The notes under the pieces: model-generated
Databases searched by the model: none
Told to the model about the DNA's origin: nothing
The model's input: the letters and a program-made list of their open reading frames with translations, nothing else
Assembly (NCBI GenBank): GCA_023078685.1
Contig: JALGAS010000003.1
Location: 5,146,001-5,210,000, forward strand
DNA: 64,000 nucleotides
Source of the DNA: Neopestalotiopsis rosae
Lineage: Eukaryota; Ascomycota; Sordariomycetes; Amphisphaeriales; Sporocadaceae
Direction: 5' to 3'
Program-made: the position numbers and the translations under genes
In this document: in pieces, positions 1 through 11,501 of the stretch
Layout: the number at the start of each line of letters is the position of its first letter
Position numbering within the stretch: position 1 is the stretch's first letter

Positions 1-838
1 GGGGGACGTGGCGGGACCCATGTCGCCGAAGATGATACTGTGAACTATCGAAAAGGTGAGTCGATGTGGCGAAACCAACAAGGTGAGAGGTGAAAAACTT
101 ACTTTGCGCGTGGGGAAGACCCTCGAGCATGGAGGACATTTGGGCATAGTTGTCAAAGCCGTAGATGATGTTCATGGTCTTGGAGTTGTAGGCGCCAGCC
201 TGCATGTCGCCGATGATGGGGTCGCCATTCTCGTCATTGCCCAGGCCGCCGTTGAACTCGCGCGTGAAGCAGTGCAGGCGATTGCCGACCGTGTTCATAT
301 CCGGCCAGCCCATGGCGAGGGTCAGGTTGGTGTTGGCAAAAGGTCCGTCAACGACGCAGCGCTGGAAGCCGGGGACATCGCTGCCGGTCTTCTTGCCGTC
401 GCCGCCAAAGCCGGTGGCAGCGTCAAAGACGGGCGCGTTGATCGTGTTCAGGGCGTCGGCGTCAATGCTCCAGTCCCAGTAAGGCTGGACGCCAGTATAT
501 CCACACTCGTTGCGAAGCAAATCCTCGTGCAGCTGCACAAACCAGCGATGCCAGGGCAGGAAGTTGGCCACAAAGTGGATTTCGGTGTTTAGGCTGAAGT
601 GGGTGTAAACGAGATCGTCCATGCGGGTAGTGACGGCCTCAATTTCGGCGTATTTCTCCTTGGGAAGCTCGCGCAGACACACGGCGGCGCGAAGGTACTC
701 GGCCTTTTCGGCGCTGTCCAGATCACGCCATTCCTTGCGGACTGCCGGGTTCGTGCAAGTGGTGTCTGCACGGCGGATGGCACTCGCAGCAGAGGTGGCT
801 GCGAGAGCGAAAATGGTGAGAAGCGATTGAGGAAGCAT
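1..838 (-). CDS. secreted tyrosinase-like copper oxidase (5' part; runs off the window)
   Basis: Read on the minus strand from the ATG at 838. Exon 1 is 103-838, then a 58-nt intron (45-102, donor GTAAGT, acceptor ATAG), then exon 2 from 44 to the window edge. The product starts with a signal peptide (first ~20 residues, Ala-rich, ending SAASA). It then has a copper-A-type region with YTHF followed by FLPWHRWF, then QPYWDW, and the start of copper B with PHAQIH across the splice junction followed by FGDMGP. These are hallmarks of the tyrosinase central domain (PF00264), a secreted binuclear type-3 copper enzyme that oxidises phenols; its true substrate cannot be told. About 259 residues are visible; the rest of CuB is outside. 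It is not visible as one open frame because of the intron. Family confidence is high; boundaries are limited by the window edge. Confidence 0.88.
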   Translation of the reverse strand, partial: MLPQSLLTIFALAATSAASAIRRADTTCTNPAVRKEWRDLDSAEKAEYLRAAVCLRELPKEKYAEIEAVTTRMDDLVYTHFSLNTEIHFVANFLPWHRWFVQLHEDLLRNECGYTGVQPYWDWSIDADALNTINAPVFDAATGFGGDGKKTGSDVPGFQRCVVDGPFANTNLTLAMGWPDMNTVGNRLHCFTREFNGGLGNDENGDPIIGDMQAGAYNSKTMNIIYGFDNYAQMSSMLEGLPHAQSKFFTSHLVGFATSTHLFDSSQYHLRRHGSRHVP

Positions 839-2098
839 TTTTGTGAGTTATAAGTCTTAAACGAGTGACTGTGTTGTGATTATGTATAATAGTTTATAGC
901 GAGAGACGACTCAAGTCATGAGATGGGCCAAGACAAAAGAGCCATGAAGATTTCGACGATGCTCGACACTTTATAGCATTCAGCTCGTTCGTTCCACTTC
1001 ACGATGCCTCGGCCGAGTGGCATCGCTTAAGCATGTCAATAAGCATATAATTAAGGAACGTTACCAGCATTTGCTCTCTAGCATATTAGGTGGGCAATGC
1101 GACCAAGCCAGCACTGAGTTGCCAGTACGATGTCTATCTAAAAGCGGTATACGCAAAATGTCCGATTCGCTGGGCTTCAGAGCACTGCCTTCCCGTACGG
1201 GGTGTCCGGCCTCTGCCGGGGTGGGTAGCGCCCCTTAGGGTGCCGCTTCCACTACGACCATTGCCGGTCCCTTGCAATTTCATGCTTCTAGAAGACAAGC
1301 GCGGATCCATCCCCATTACTTAGCACCTTCGTATGCGAAACCGACAGGGATCATCCGAGTCTCTTGGCATGCTCGTATTCTTGACCCGTACGTTTCAAAA
1401 GCCTCTTAACTCCCCATTCCCAGAGTTGCCGTCCAAAACCAGCTCGTGTGTATGCTGGGTAAGCTGAGTCGTGGATGACAAAGGGCCAAGACGCCGTAGC
1501 GCGATGTATGGAAAGAGTTCGAAACAGCATGGATACAAAACGGAAATATAAGCGAAATATTGAGTATTTTCTATTACTTAATACACATGTGAGCACCTGA
1601 GCTGACTTTACATAATTGGAAATAGATGCGCGTTGAGTTATGAGGTTCTGCAAATCAGCGTGCTTTACTGAGATTTCATCATGAAGCGCAGGTGTTTTAT
1701 GCCGTACAATTGGCGGCGGACCAATTCTGCGCGCTACCTGGGGTGGTCAGCCGCCCATGGCAGCATTCGATTGCCGAGCTTGGCACAACTGCGGAATGAT
1801 GTACATAGTGAAGACCTTGCGCGACGCATGCGATGTCTACCGATGTATGAAGCGCACTTCCCACAGCCGTGTATCTATGTAGGTAGCCGTGGCCAAAAGA
1901 GACGCCGTAGACGTTCAGTCGCCGCGGCCCCAAGTAGGACTGGGCCACTGATCTCCCCACTTAGGACCTTTCTCAGGCTTTGACTGATGCGAAGGTCAGT
2001 GGCACGCACAACATTGCTTAAATAGCCTGATGAGCCAACGAATGAATGCGCATTAGTATCGAATCAAGTTGGCAGACATGAGCAGCAGAAGGCTTGTC
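839..2098. other. intergenic region, no convincing gene
   Basis: This 1.26-kb stretch holds only short overlapping open frames on both strands (for example 1681-1983 plus and 1697-1960 minus). None has a recognisable motif or clean splice partners. The part next to 838 should contain the tyrosinase promoter. Confidence 0.6.
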
Positions 2099-5000
2099 TC
2101 AGAACTCCTCAGTGACGTCGTAGAATACGTCTTCATCGCTGCTTGAGTCGCTACTGCTTGCACTCTCTACCATCCAAAGCAGTTCTCGGAACGCTTGGCC
2201 GATGGTAGGATCCTTAGATCCGTACAATCGATGGACTTCCAGAGCTGTTTGCCTCGATGAGTTGCACAAGGTCGTGTCCAGACCAGCCAAGCCGTGATCC
2301 TTCGACACCCTCAACGTTTCTGCATGCCCCATGCGTGCTAGATAGTGCAGGATTGTTTCTCCTTGATCGTCTACTTGAAGATAGTCGGCTTGGTGCGCGA
2401 GTAATAATCGCAAGCATTCGTGATTATTCTTTGCGATGGCCAGTTGAAGCGGGGTCTTGTGTATCATTGGGTCGGCCTCGTTAATATCAGCATTCTCCTC
2501 GATAAGGTATTCCAAGATCTCTGGCCGATTGTTGCGAGTAGCAATCGTCACCGGAATTGGACCACAGTGTCCCAGTTCGGGAGGCCCGAGTTTGCCGCCC
2601 GCCTCTCTTAATCTGCGAACGGTAGATAATTTAGCTGTCCAACACGCTGTTATAAATGGAGTCATTTTGAATTGGTCCACCATATTGACATCAGCTCCAG
2701 CACCAATGAACGTGTCAACCAACATTGTAATATCGGCTGGACTACGATGAATTGCCTGTGTCAGTGGTGTGTAGCTCCCCAAGGCTGCGCGTACATTCAC
2801 GTTCCCACCTGCTTCAATTAGAATGCGAGAAGCAGAGGCATCGTTTCGTGCTGCAGCCCAGTGAAGTGGTGCTCTTCCTGTTTCGTCCAAGCTGTCAAGC
2901 TGTGCAAGGATCAAAGGATCGCGGCTCTGAAGAATGGAATCGAGGCTGGCTGGACATATGCCTATGACTACTTTGGTAAGGAAGCTTAAATCCATGTCGT
3001 TGATGTAGGACGAGATTGGAAGCAATTCGGCAAGCCTGCGACAAATACTTGGAGGTAGCATCTCACGTAATATCATCTGTGTAGCTTTCGAGATTGCCGA
3101 GGGGGTTCCTGGACCTTCTGAGTATGGATCCGCGCCATATCTGAGACAAATCTCTACTCCTTTCATACAACTCACGTGGAGAGCACTGTGCAAAGGAGTA
3201 GCCCCGCTCGAACTCCAGGCATTCACGCATGCCGGGTCATCTCTCAGACATTGCTCCAGTACTTCTATTTTTCCCTGAAGTGCGTAAGCAAACGCGGGAA
3301 AATACTGCAATGGACGTATATCCCATATTTTCAGGCTAACAGTGATACTGCCACGCGACCAGCTGATGAGGATATGTAGAACATAACGCAGGAACCATCT
3401 TGGGAATAGATATGTCAGACGAATTCGCATATAGTCATGTCGAAGGCACTGGCTCTGGTCGCATCCTGATGATATAATAGGATCCCCTTTGTATCCTCCA
3501 AATAAGGTGCCACAGATATTTCTCAGTTGAGGTGGAAGTGAGAACCTCATTTCAAGTGGTTTGCGCCGGTGGCAAGAACACAAGCATTGATCATGACAGT
3601 TCGAGGGTTGACTGAAAACAGCGAAAGCATATGCGTGGGCAGAAATGTGATTTGTTGATTGATACAAAGCTTCCCAAACTTTTGTCTCAAGAGCCTCCAA
3701 ATCACTTGTACCGGATGAATCTGGAAGCTCATCGATGTGGCGGATGAGATTGGGCTGAAACTTGCTAGAACCAGAGGCTCCAAGTCTTTCCTTTCGAATG
3801 GACATAATATTTCTAGCTCCTGAGCCCGTTTTCTGTGTTTCAACATGCTCGACGTGTCTTCCTGTTCCTGGAGGGCGCTCTCCCAAGGATGATCGATTGA
3901 CTGGGCCTGGTTCTCCTTCGACATTCCCAGCTTCGTACATCGGAGCTAGTTCTCTCGTCACCGAAGACTCCTCGTGCAGATCGTGGAATTCTGCACCAAA
4001 CTGGCTGGAGGCAATATTGTGCTTGTAATTCAGCCCATCAAAAATGGACTCGATGGATCCCAATTCGACCTCTGTTTTGCTTGTCTTTGTGCTAGCGTAC
4101 ATGTGATTAGGGCCATTTGCACAACGTAGCGCGGGTTTATCGTTTCTTGGACTTACATGCTGTGAATAATGAGCATATTATTGATTTTGCGACGATTCTT
4201 CCTCAGAGCTTTCAGCAATCGATGAATGTCGTTATCACTCGACGGGAGCTTCAGTCCATCTCTGATGCCTCGTTGTTCTTGAATCTCGTCGAGTAGTTTC
4301 TTAAGTAGCTTCAAATGCACTGCCGTCGTCTCAAAATGCTGTTCTATAACTGGCAGGAGACCCTTGTTTAGGAGTCTTAGCTTAGCCTTTTGATCTTTGT
4401 GAGTAATGTCGAACTCGTGAAGTATAAGTCGCACTTCAGAAACCTCATTGTTCAGAGCCAGCAATGACGAGGGACAGTTCTTCAAGGTCTGGATAGTCTT
4501 GAGAAGGGCTGTGGATATCTTGCCAGCTTCATCCAGCAGCCTAGCCCCGCTCGTGAATGTTGTAAGTATCTGGGAGAAACCTGTATCCTCGTTGGAAGTC
4601 TCGTATCCAGTGTCTTTTGAGTAACACGAGAGAGAACGCAGATCCTCGAACTGGAGTTGCCACTCCTCGACACCATGTGTAAGCTTTGTCGCTTCAGTTA
4701 GGTCGAATAGGTTCTTTGCCTCGATATCATTTTCATGCTCTCTCTCCTTCATGTACTCTGCACCAATTCCAAATATCGCAGCTGCACCATGAAGCATGTC
4801 CATGACCATCTCATCTTTCCGAGACGTTGGTCCAAGGGCCTTTTTGTAGAACCAGTCATGTGCAATCCTGTTGTACATGAAGTCTGAGCAAGTCGTAACT
4901 TGAACCTCGAAAGTGATGACAGGGAGGTCAGATGTCGTTCCCAATGTTACGTGATGATTGTGAGATTCATAGCTTCCAAATTGTGAATCCCAAAGTTCGC

Positions 5001-5496
5001 CGGGCTGGCGCTCGCATGACCAATGGGTGGGGGTCTTGATCGCTCGAAAATTCTGAGAGATAAGGTCATTCACCGTTGCAACGTCTCTTGCGTATTGAAC
5101 GACAACAAGAGAGCCTGCAAGATCATGTATCGTACTGAATATGTCTTCGAGTCCGGAATATGACTTTCCGCGATGTTTCTCGCGACGATCAAGCGACTTC
5201 TGCACAGATTCGGCAGACTTCACTCTGCCCAGAACCAGACAGTCGAATTTCCTGTTTCCAAGCTCCGCACGGAAGTAGCGCACGATCTCATTTACCAGCC
5301 TCTCATAACCTGCATGCAGGCTGGGCCATGTTTCTGAGCAAAAGGCTATCTTGAGCGCCGAGCCGTCTCTGGTTCGAGAAGAGGTTGCTGCAGAGATGAC
5401 AGCCTGCACTTGGCCCTGCACAGCCTCGTAAGTGGACAGTAAGGCTGTGTCATCCACTGCCAGCCGAACCTCTTCCTGTGATGATTGTGATTCCAT
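2099..5496 (-). CDS. RelA/SpoT-like nucleotidyltransferase - helical domain - ankyrin repeat protein
   Basis: Two exons, 4157-5496 and 2099-4091, joined by a 65-nt intron (donor GTAAGT, branch CTAATC, acceptor CTAG). The phases match (2+1), giving about 1110 residues. Residues ~60-220 resemble the RelA/SpoT synthetase fold: RVKSAESVQKSL, then IHDLAG (Asp125) and, after a long insert, FEVQVTT (Glu197) followed by AHDWFYK. Both acidic positions expected for (p)ppGpp-type synthetases remain, but the usual Arg after DLAG is replaced by Ser-Leu. Residues ~310-446 form a helical segment like fungal NLR/HeLo-type N-terminal domains. The second exon starts with a CSCH..GTLFGGYKG Cys/His-containing region, followed by several ankyrin repeats (motifs TPLHSALH, APLHWAA, TPLTQAI, TPLQLAI) and an acidic tail. 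Pairing of an NTase with ANK repeats suggests sensing or regulation; the product nucleotide, if any, is unknown. Fungal alarmone function is not shown. Confidence 0.82.
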
Positions 5497-6181
5497 ACCT
5501 TCTAGGTACGTATGGTGTTGGTTGAGTGAAGTAAGTTAAGTGCATTTATGAATTGCCTCAAGAGCCTAGTTGGAAACGAAATGCTGGGCATGGAAGGCGA
5601 CGGGTGGGTCGTTCGCATGAAGACCTCCATCAAAAGGCTCTGACGCCTTATAAGGCATATTCGACAGAAGCTCGGCGTTTGATGAAGTCTGATCAAAGCA
5701 TATATGCAGACCGAAGTTTTGCATGGATCCAGCCACCCCCAATGCTACCCCTCGCTTAGTGCCCCAATCAATGCTGGAAACAAATTCAGTAATGATACTT
5801 ATGCTTGCTTACTTCTAACCGACTGACCGCCAAGTTGGTGCAATGATTAGGCGGAAGTCCTTCTTCGCCCAGCTACTTGTAGGTGGACCCATTCAGGATG
5901 AACAGGTACGCCCTACGGTATGCGCTGGTCATTATGTCCTTCTTTTCTCTTGCAGACCCCATGTAGACTTGATTCACACGCTCTTATTGGTTACCAGCCA
6001 GGAGTTGCAGGCCCGACTTGGGAGGAAGCCGAATGTCAGACTCGGCTCGATTTTGCCAAGTGAGTGAGTCGGGGCGTCAGATTTGACTTCACATGGTTTA
6101 TTCCCGGTACTGGTCGCGATACGTTCTTGAGAACTATCCACATTGCTTGTCTCTCATTTCTGCTCAAATTAGGGACTCAAT
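5497..6181. promoter_or_regulatory. shared upstream region of a divergent gene pair
   Basis: The 685 bp between the ATG of the RelA-like/ankyrin gene (minus, 5496) and that of the CorA-like gene (plus, 6182) must hold both promoters. No gene is visible. No defined operator could be recognised. Confidence 0.5.
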
Positions 6182-7701
6182 ATGAATCCGTCTTATCGCG
6201 AGTTTGTGGAAGCACAGGTCCATCGAAATCCATGTTTCAGTGAACTTGCTACTTTTCTGTCTCGCCCTTATAAGTCGTTTGATAGTAAGCTTGTTCACTG
6301 TCTTGACTTTCCGCCCCACCTCGACAGAAAAGCAGTACAGAGCACGATGACGCTAGATGCATGTCTCTCAGAGGTATCCTTTGTCGCCAAAGATCCATCG
6401 AGAAAGTGCATCAGACGAGTGATTTGCATAGAAGACATCAGTTCTCAATCAATCGAGCAGCTAGGAGCGGTGATGGACATTAGCCCATTGTTCTTTGCCT
6501 CGTATTTGAGTACTTCATTCAAGGGCATCGATCAGGCACCGTCACCTCCATCAGTTGCACTATTCCCCTCCCAGGTCACTACAAATAACTCGCTACATTT
6601 GCACTACCAACGAGCTATCAAATTTCCTTGTTCATTGGCCTCGAATAGTCCATATGAGTTCAAAAGTTCGGGTAATATACCACGCTCAATTAGGCGCCTG
6701 GCGCCGCTCTCTGGTTTGAAGCCGGGTCTAATTCGGAGTTGCTGTTCTATTCTACTGAAGATTCTTGATGACCAATCTTGGATATGTATGTCCTACACAC
6801 GCCCCAATAATTGTGGTGACAATTGTTAATACTTTGACGGATAGGCATAGTCCTTGTTGATCGTACAGATGCAGATCTGATCATACCTGGCCCCTCTGGG
6901 TCGGATCCAGAACAGTACCCCCAACGGACCCCACAGGTACCTCTACAAGGCGCATTTGAAGACTTTTCAGAATTCCAGAAGTATTCGAAGTTCTGCTCAG
7001 CTACGGACGGCGAAAGTTGCAAAAAAAGAACTTCAACTCTGGAAAGCATCTTACACTACTACCAAACATCACCTCCAAATTTCGATCCAACAAACCCAAC
7101 GGTACTAGCAATTGGCTACTACCTTCTAAGAATAGTCGCAGCTGAATGGATGCTCTACACTCAGCTTATGAGTTGCTATGCCAAGTACTACGAGTATTCC
7201 TTCCGAATCCGCGAGCCCCGCTCCATGGAAAACGATATCATCGATCTACAGCGATGGCGGCGTCGCAGCAGACAGAGTCTTCATAAACTTCAGTTGGTGG
7301 AGCTGTTCCTAGCTAATCACCTCGACCATATGACAGGTCTTGGAAATATCTCTGCATATACAACACTACGAGAGGATTTCGGTTTTCTATCAACGCGAAT
7401 CGAACGTCATGGTCGCTCATTCGAGTCGATACTTCCAGTCGCAGCCACGATCGCACAGCTTACTGACACCCGAATTTCGATCGATGAGGCTGTGAACGTG
7501 CGGTATCTAACCTATGTTGGCCTGGTATTTCTACCACTCACATTCGCTTCAGGCATATTTAGTATGCAGGACCGCTTTTTACCTGGGCAAAGAAGCTTCG
7601 CAATCTATATTTCTGTGGCGGTACCCTTGGTTACGATAGTGCTGATCGTCTCTGTAGTGACCTCCGCCAATTGCAAAGGATGGAGGCAAAAGCTAAATTA
7701 A
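6182..7701 (+). CDS. fungal CorA-like transmembrane protein
   Basis: Exons 6182-6785 and 6845-7701 are separated by a 59-nt intron (GTATGT...GATAG) and encode about 486 residues; the phases agree. The N-terminal half has the fungal CorA-like signature (IEDIS...MDISPLFFASYLS, roughly residues 82-109). The C-terminus has two predicted membrane helices (about 422-442 and 453-473). The loop after helix 1 reads GIFSM, in the place of the GMN motif of true CorA Mg2+ channels. Without GMN, magnesium transport is doubtful; such proteins are abundant in filamentous fungi and mostly uncharacterised. It is transcribed divergently from the RelA-like/ankyrin gene and ends close to the flavin monooxygenase gene, which converges on it. 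Family assignment is solid; substrate and role are unknown. Confidence 0.82.
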
Positions 7702-7964
7702 CATGACGATGATACAGGAACATAAAATGATGATATGGCAATATTTGCCGTTGCCCCGATCCCATTCACTCTCATAGCAACTTTTGTCTACCAGATATTC
7801 AGCTAGGTTATTCCCGTGGATCATTTTTCGTCTTTACATAGAATTCATTTTCTTAATATTGTGTCTGTGCAACGACATGCATTGTGAGAAACTCCGTGAT
7901 CTCACGGCGTCCATCCCGAGGACAATCATACCTCTAAGGTTCTAATACGAAGTACACTTGAATT

Positions 7965-9422
7965 CTATGCTTTATCGAATAGCTCATGCAAAACCTTGTC
8001 TGCGTGCCGCTCTGCATCATGCTGAAGGATCCAATCCTCACGTGGTAGCTTGATGCTGTCTGGATCTTGTTTGGCCTTCTTCCAATCTGCCTTGTGCCAT
8101 CGCTCTCTCGTGGATTCGCCAGTCTTCTGCACGGCGCAAACTCTCTCGTATCTAAATATCATGGAGGGTCAGAAACAATCGGGCACTACGCATGTATGAT
8201 ACTTACCTAATATCTTGAAAGGCCTGAAGCGCTTGAGGGATCCGACCTTTGCCAGCCTTTTGTACACATGCTGCAATAGTCACACCATCTTCCATGGCCT
8301 GCGACGCGCCTTGAACACTGGTAGGGAGGAACGGGTGCGCGGCGTCTCCGATCAAGGCAATCCTTCCGGCGCTGCTTACCCAGTGCGGCAGCGGCTCGCG
8401 GTATACGAGCTTCCAGTCCACGACGGATGGAGTCTTCTCGACAATGGCGCTGCACATGGGATCCCAATCGGCCAGCATCTCGAGGACGTCCTCAATCTTA
8501 CCGGGAAAGGACCACGACTCTTCAATATCATAGGTGTCTTTGTGCGTCAAGACCCATGAGCAGCACTTGCCGCCTTTGAGCGTGGAAAATAGAAAATGCG
8601 CATCGGGTCCAATCCAACCATTGAAGGTATCTCCGTTGATGCAAAACTCGGCGGTCCGAGGATCCTCGGCCAGCTTTTCGCTAGGAAACCTGGCAAAATT
8701 ATTAGCGGACCTCGTCGACGATGTCTCTGCACCAATATGTGTCTACATACCATGCTCTCCAGATAGCATAACCGCTGCTTTTCGGCTTGTCCTCGTAACC
8801 CAAGACCAACTCGCGGGCCTTGGACCGGACGCCGTCGGCACCAATTACACAGTCGCCATGAACCTGCCAAAATCAATTAGTGGCGACCCCCGACAAAAGT
8901 GCTCCCATTTCTTACCTTTTCTCCATTCTCCAATATGATACCAGCGCCGTCGTCTGTTTCAAAGTACTCGGCGGCCCTCTGGCCGAGATGAATAGGAACT
9001 CCAAGTTGGTCCTTGACATAGTTGAAGACAATCTCGTGCAACTCTCCCCGATGTCCATTGAGCGTAGGCGCATCCTTGCTGGGCACCGAAGCCGGCTGTT
9101 GCGCCACCACCTCGCCGGTATCGTACTTGTGGATGCGGAACCCGTAAGTACTCAAGTCGATGCACTCGCGCTTGAGCTTGATGGCGATGCTCTCGTCGCT
9201 GTCCGTCTGTTGCCAGCGGGCAAAAATACGACCGGCATTGGGGCCAAACGAGATTATGTCGCCCAGCACTTTGAGTTCGGGAAAGGCTTCGTAAATTTCC
9301 ACGCGGAGGCCGCGGCGGTGGCATTCGACGGCTGCTGTGAGACCGCCGAAACCCGCGCCTACGATGATGACTTTGGTTTTGTCTCTCGGGACGCTATTTC
9401 CATCACCGGCGGGAACTGTCAT
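7965..9422 (-). CDS. FAD-dependent aromatic-ring monooxygenase (salicylate hydroxylase-like)
   Basis: Four exons: 8916-9422, 8751-8863, 8207-8689 and 7965-8151. The introns are 52, 61 and 55 nt, all GT-AG and phase-consistent, for about 429 residues. The three class A flavoprotein monooxygenase motifs are present: the Rossmann dinucleotide motif VGAGFGG near residue 22, the DG motif GDCVIGADGVRS, and the FAD-ribityl GD motif GDAAHPFLP. This family uses NAD(P)H and O2 to hydroxylate aromatic or polyketide substrates. The protein is probably soluble. It lies 468 bp from the end of a P450 gene on the same strand, so the two may act in one pathway, possibly detoxification or secondary metabolism. 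The substrate cannot be predicted from sequence. There is no sign of damage. Confidence 0.9.
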
Positions 9423-9890
9423 GGTGGGCCAGAGAAAAGTGGAAATACTTCGATCCTAGAACCTATAATCGAATATAAACCGTCACGCAAACTAAAGTAT
9501 CTAAACAGTCTTTGTATATCAATTGAAATAGTTCACCAGTCTGCTGGATTGCTCACTTGATGTATGAAGCCTAAACCCTGCAGCAAGTAGTGCGTGATAC
9601 CCCAGACTGTTTACCCCGCTGATGACCCCATGCTCTCGCGGAGGCCGTTTACCATGGTACTAAACCTCTCTTTCGGTAAATATGCAACTGCCGATATGCG
9701 GGGTGAGTAATCATCGTGGCACTATTGAACGGCTGCTCGAAGTTGTAGCCGAGTAGCGCTGGGCAGGTAGTTGAGGTCAGCCACGATGATTCAAACCGAG
9801 TGCATCCTATGGCCACTCATGTGAATCATCATCTGTGTATATATTGTAGATGCTACGGCTAGGATTGTAAGGTAAACAAGGCATATTTGC
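9423..9890. promoter_or_regulatory. intergenic region upstream of the flavin monooxygenase
   Basis: The 468 bp between the P450 stop and the monooxygenase ATG must hold the monooxygenase promoter and the P450 3' end. No gene or defined motif is seen. Confidence 0.4.
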
Positions 9891-11501
9891 TCATTCAAAT
9901 GGTGAAAAGCTGTCGAGAAAGCGCTCTGCATCTTGCGTCTCCTTCTCTATAATACGTGATCGCTGTTCGTCTCTGACCTCAATCTTGCATTGAAAACTCT
10001 TCGGTCTGATGTTGAAGCCTTCAGTGTAGTCAAATATGTCATATCGTACCCCAGGAATCGCAGAAATGTTAAAAGTCCAGAGCAGTTTAGCCAAAGCAAT
10101 AAAGAGTGAGTTATACGCCAGGTCGGCACCTGGACAGATGCGGCGGCCCCAACCAAATGACGAATGACCCGACTTCGAAGGGTGTGATGCTTGACCTTGG
10201 AACTCCGCCGCCTTCTTCTCACCCCTCTCGAGGAAGCGCTCGGGCTCAAAGACATGCGGGCGGGGATAGTAATCAGGATTCATGTTGATGGCCCACGAGT
10301 TGCCCAGCACGGTAGTTCCTTTCGGAATGAAGAAACCATTGTAGTGGTCGTCCATAGTACTCGCGTGAGGTGTACCGCCAAGGACTGCGACTGGCCTCCA
10401 GCGCAAGACTTCCTTGACCAGAGCCGCTAGATACGGGAGTCTAGGCGCATCGACAAAAGTCGGGCTTCTTTCGGATCCAACCACTGCGTCCAATTCCTCT
10501 TGGGCGCGGCGAGCAGCATCGTGGTGCGTCACAAACGCAAGAATGGCGCTGCACATGGTCGATGCGGTCGTGTCTGATCCGGCGCCAAAGAGAGATGCGG
10601 GTATGAAGGAAAAGTCGCGATCCGACAGTGGGATATTGCCAGCTTCTTGCTCTCGAACTTCGAGCAGCATGCGACACAATGATTTCGGTAGTGAAGCCAA
10701 GTCGCCACTTCTTTTCGCTTTGTCAATATCAGATCGGACGACATTGACAAGTGCCATGTTTGCATCCTCTTCCTTCTTCCCGTGTCTTTCGATATCCGCT
10801 TTCCAAGGAGCCAGAAAGTTGGGCACGTGCTTGAGGGCCGGTATCGATTCAACCATGTATTTCCCTGGGACGTTGAGGCTTGCTGAATACTGCATGAACT
10901 CGAAGCGCTGCTTGATGACGCTTGATCCCATGGAATCAATCCGGTGCCCATATGCAATAGCGAAAACAACACTGCTAGTGAAGCGTTCAAAGAGCGGCTC
11001 CCATTTTTCCGGCTTCTCAAACAGCTGAGAACAGAGGCGAGTCGCTTCGGCTTCCTGGATCGGCAGATATTCTTGTAGCGCCCTAGGCATCAGGGCCTGG
11101 TGAAGCAATTTTCTTCGAATACTCCATTCTTTGCCATACGGCTGAACCAAGATACTCCCGCCTTTCCACAAGAGTTCGCCCATGGCAATCATTCGCGGAC
11201 GCGACGAGTACTTGGCACTCCTCTTCTCCATCAAATCCTGCGCAATGACAGGATCCGATAGCACAATCGTTGGCCGCCTGCCTATCCAGATGGTGAAAAT
11301 TGGTCCAAATGTTCGCGACCACTCCTCAAATTGAACCCAGGGTTTCGTTTTGGGTAATTGATGCTGGTTACCAATGAACGGTAGGGGGCGCGGACCCGGT
11401 GGCATACGCTGCCATAACCGATAATCATTAATCAGGACAGCCACCACCATAGCCGCGATCCCAAATAGCGGATAGATCAAGACATATTCAATGGGCGCCA
11501 T
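9891..11501 (-). CDS. cytochrome P450 monooxygenase
   Basis: A single intronless frame of 536 residues starting at the ATG at 11501. It has an N-terminal membrane anchor (about residues 5-25), a proline-rich hinge PPGPRPLPFIGN, the I-helix oxygen-binding motif FGAGSDTTAS, the ExxR motif in KEVLRWRP, a PERFLER segment and the heme-cysteine motif FGWGRRICPG. All core P450 elements are intact, and the length is normal for a microsomal fungal P450. It should sit in the endoplasmic reticulum and need a P450 reductase. It resembles the broad group often annotated as O-methylsterigmatocystin oxidoreductase, but no specific substrate is implied. It is in tandem with the FAD monooxygenase. The absence of introns contrasts with its neighbours. 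Confidence 0.95.
   Translation of the reverse strand: MAPIEYVLIYPLFGIAAMVVAVLINDYRLWQRMPPGPRPLPFIGNQHQLPKTKPWVQFEEWSRTFGPIFTIWIGRRPTIVLSDPVIAQDLMEKRSAKYSSRPRMIAMGELLWKGGSILVQPYGKEWSIRRKLLHQALMPRALQEYLPIQEAEATRLCSQLFEKPEKWEPLFERFTSSVVFAIAYGHRIDSMGSSVIKQRFEFMQYSASLNVPGKYMVESIPALKHVPNFLAPWKADIERHGKKEEDANMALVNVVRSDIDKAKRSGDLASLPKSLCRMLLEVREQEAGNIPLSDRDFSFIPASLFGAGSDTTASTMCSAILAFVTHHDAARRAQEELDAVVGSERSPTFVDAPRLPYLAALVKEVLRWRPVAVLGGTPHASTMDDHYNGFFIPKGTTVLGNSWAINMNPDYYPRPHVFEPERFLERGEKKAAEFQGQASHPSKSGHSSFGWGRRICPGADLAYNSLFIALAKLLWTFNISAIPGVRYDIFDYTEGFNIRPKSFQCKIEVRDEQRSRIIEKETQDAERFLDSFSPFE

Noticed and set aside
1681..1983. 100-residue plus-strand frame downstream of tyrosinase
   Set aside because: Composition rich in Arg/Pro without domain, and an equally long frame lies on the other strand.
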